Source: Candidatus Scalindua sp.
GTDB lineage: Bacteria > Planctomycetota > Brocadiia > Brocadiales > Scalinduaceae
Direction: 5' to 3'
Assembly: GCA_031316155.1 (NCBI GenBank)
Contig: JALDRB010000008.1
Span: 1 to 64,000 of the forward strand
DNA: 64,000 nucleotides
In this document: one piece after another, positions 63,066 to 64,000 of the stretch
How the letters are laid out: each line of letters opens with the position of its first letter
How positions within the stretch are numbered: the first letter of the stretch is position 1
Made by a program: the position numbers and the translations under genes
Notes under the pieces: model-generated
Database searches by the model: none
The model's input: the letters and a program-made list of their open reading frames with translations, nothing else
What the model was told of the DNA's origin: nothing

Positions 63066-64000
63066 GTGCCAAGAGATATTCCCATAGGAAACGGGTCTTT
63101 ATTAGTAACTTTTGACGCAAACTATACTATTCGTGATATATACTATCCTTATGTTGGGAAGGAAAATCACTCCATGGGAAATCCGAGTAGATTCGGTGTG
63201 TGGACATCTAAAGGATTTTCATGGATTAACGCAAACGATTGGAAATTAAAACTTGAATATCAGAAGGAAACCCTTGTCACTTCCGTGCAAGCGATAAACG
63301 AATCCCTGCAGATTAAATTGACCTGCAACGACGTTGTAGATTTTGAGAAAAATATCTATCTGCGTAAGGTATTGGTGAGCAATATGAAAAACGAGGAAAG
63401 AGAAGTTCGCCTTTTCTTTCATCTGGATTTGAGTATCCTTGAAAATGATATTGGTGATACGGTTTTTTATGACGCCAAGCAAAATAGTCTTATCCACTAC
63501 AAAGGCTCCAGGTATTTTCTTGTTAATTGTTCTACTGAAGATTTTTGGGGTGTTCGTCAATACGCAACGGGAATAAAGAAGCTTCACGGAGCAGAAGGAA
63601 CTTGGCGTGATGCCGAAGATGGTATTCTTGGAGGAAATCCCATTGCTCAAGGTTCTGTGGATTCTATAATAGGAATTCCCCTGAAAATTTCACCCTTAGG
63701 AGAGTCTCTTGCGTATTATTGGATTGCTGCTGGTAATAATTATGGAGATGTTAATGCCCTGAATAACCTCCTTTTAAGCGAGAAACCTCAAGCGATTATA
63801 GACAGAACGGCGAGTTATTGGTGGCATTGGGTGAATAAAGAGGAATTCAACTTTGGTAATTTGCCTCTCGATGTAGTGGCTCTTTTTAAACGAAGTTTGC
63901 TCGTCATTGCGACACAGATTGATAGAGGAGGAGCCATCATCGCCGCAAATGACACCGATATCAGCCAATACGCAAGGGATACCTACAGTTATATGTGGCC
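63066..64000 (+). CDS. GH15 glucoamylase-like protein, N-terminal part (runs off the window)
   Basis: An open frame from GTG 63066 runs to the right edge (about 311 codons). It starts (V/M)PRDIPIGNGSLLVTFDANY, the usual N-terminus of bacterial GH15 glucoamylase-like proteins, followed by IRDIYYPYVGKENHSMGN. A beta-sandwich of about 240 residues follows (FEKNIYLRKVLVSNMKNEER). The alpha/alpha barrel begins near LFKRSLLVIATQIDRGGAII and the edge reads ARDTYSYMWP, the RDxYxYxWPRDG region of the active-site entrance. It would release glucose or trehalose units from alpha-glucosides. GTG is chosen because the family starts exactly there; no strong ribosome site is seen. Confidence 0.9.
   Translation, partial: MPRDIPIGNGSLLVTFDANYTIRDIYYPYVGKENHSMGNPSRFGVWTSKGFSWINANDWKLKLEYQKETLVTSVQAINESLQIKLTCNDVVDFEKNIYLRKVLVSNMKNEEREVRLFFHLDLSILENDIGDTVFYDAKQNSLIHYKGSRYFLVNCSTEDFWGVRQYATGIKKLHGAEGTWRDAEDGILGGNPIAQGSVDSIIGIPLKISPLGESLAYYWIAAGNNYGDVNALNNLLLSEKPQAIIDRTASYWWHWVNKEEFNFGNLPLDVVALFKRSLLVIATQIDRGGAIIAANDTDISQYARDTYSYMW

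Overview
The window is a low-to-moderate GC bacterial chromosome segment. The mix of genes is best explained by a planctomycete, perhaps a Brocadiales (anammox-type) relative: mono-haem c cytochromes, a Tll0287-like haem protein, superoxide reductase with flavodiiron protein, phosphoketolase, GH13_18/GH15/GH57 enzymes, an IS1380-type element and very many short palindromic repeats. This affiliation is inference; no hydrazine or nitrite marker gene lies here.

Layout. 1-7019: end of a YnfA-like gene, then a minus-strand heavy-metal efflux operon (Cys/His-rich exported protein, TolC-like, CzcA-like RND pump, CzcB-like adaptor, CDF-type protein). 7127-12000: a decayed zone with a frameshifted lipoprotein, a broken DUF4143-type ATPase, a small gene with an in-frame TAA, a DUF2283 remnant and several repeats, among intact genes for a FetB-like permease, a stand-alone LigD phosphoesterase domain and a GNAT enzyme. 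12119-18679: redox and oxygen-defence genes (thioredoxin + CcdA, flavodiiron protein, superoxide reductase, aspartase, two cytochromes c, a CDF protein with an altered metal site). 18962-25418: TusA-like, FolD, DJ-1/PfpI, DUF445, phosphoketolase and MarC.

25500-31400 is the accessory/defence region. It has a beta-class DNA methyltransferase, a PaeR7I/XhoI-like restriction endonuclease gene cut in two by an IS1380-type element (27007-28859, with terminal inverted repeats and a 6-bp target duplication), and a DUF262 plus HEPN (MAE_28990-like) gene pair. 32239-37005 is a tightly coupled three-gene operon: a GH13_18 sucrose/glucosylglycerate phosphorylase-like enzyme, a GshB-like ATP-grasp ligase, and a fusion of an N-formylglutamate-amidohydrolase-like domain to a DUF1704 (QEGLA-motif) metallopeptidase-like domain. 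Its function is unknown to me, and it is the best candidate here for an undescribed pathway.

37314-64000 is mostly transport and carbohydrate metabolism: MgtE, a Tll0287-like haem protein, a giant MscS channel, DUF481, an SLC12-like carrier, a Ca/Na exchanger, a beta-CASP RNase, a P2-type ATPase, DUF2062, GpmA, LOG, GH57, DUF502, MFS, an SLC13/TrkA-C permease and a GH15 glucoamylase running off the right edge.

The strongest non-coding signal is a set of dispersed palindromic repeat families. Family A (six copies) and family B (four copies) fold into hairpins with compensatory base changes between copies. Several carry small GC-rich palindromes, or a 96-bp mini-element with its own inverted ends, inserted at defined positions. 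No tRNA, rRNA or CRISPR array was recognised.
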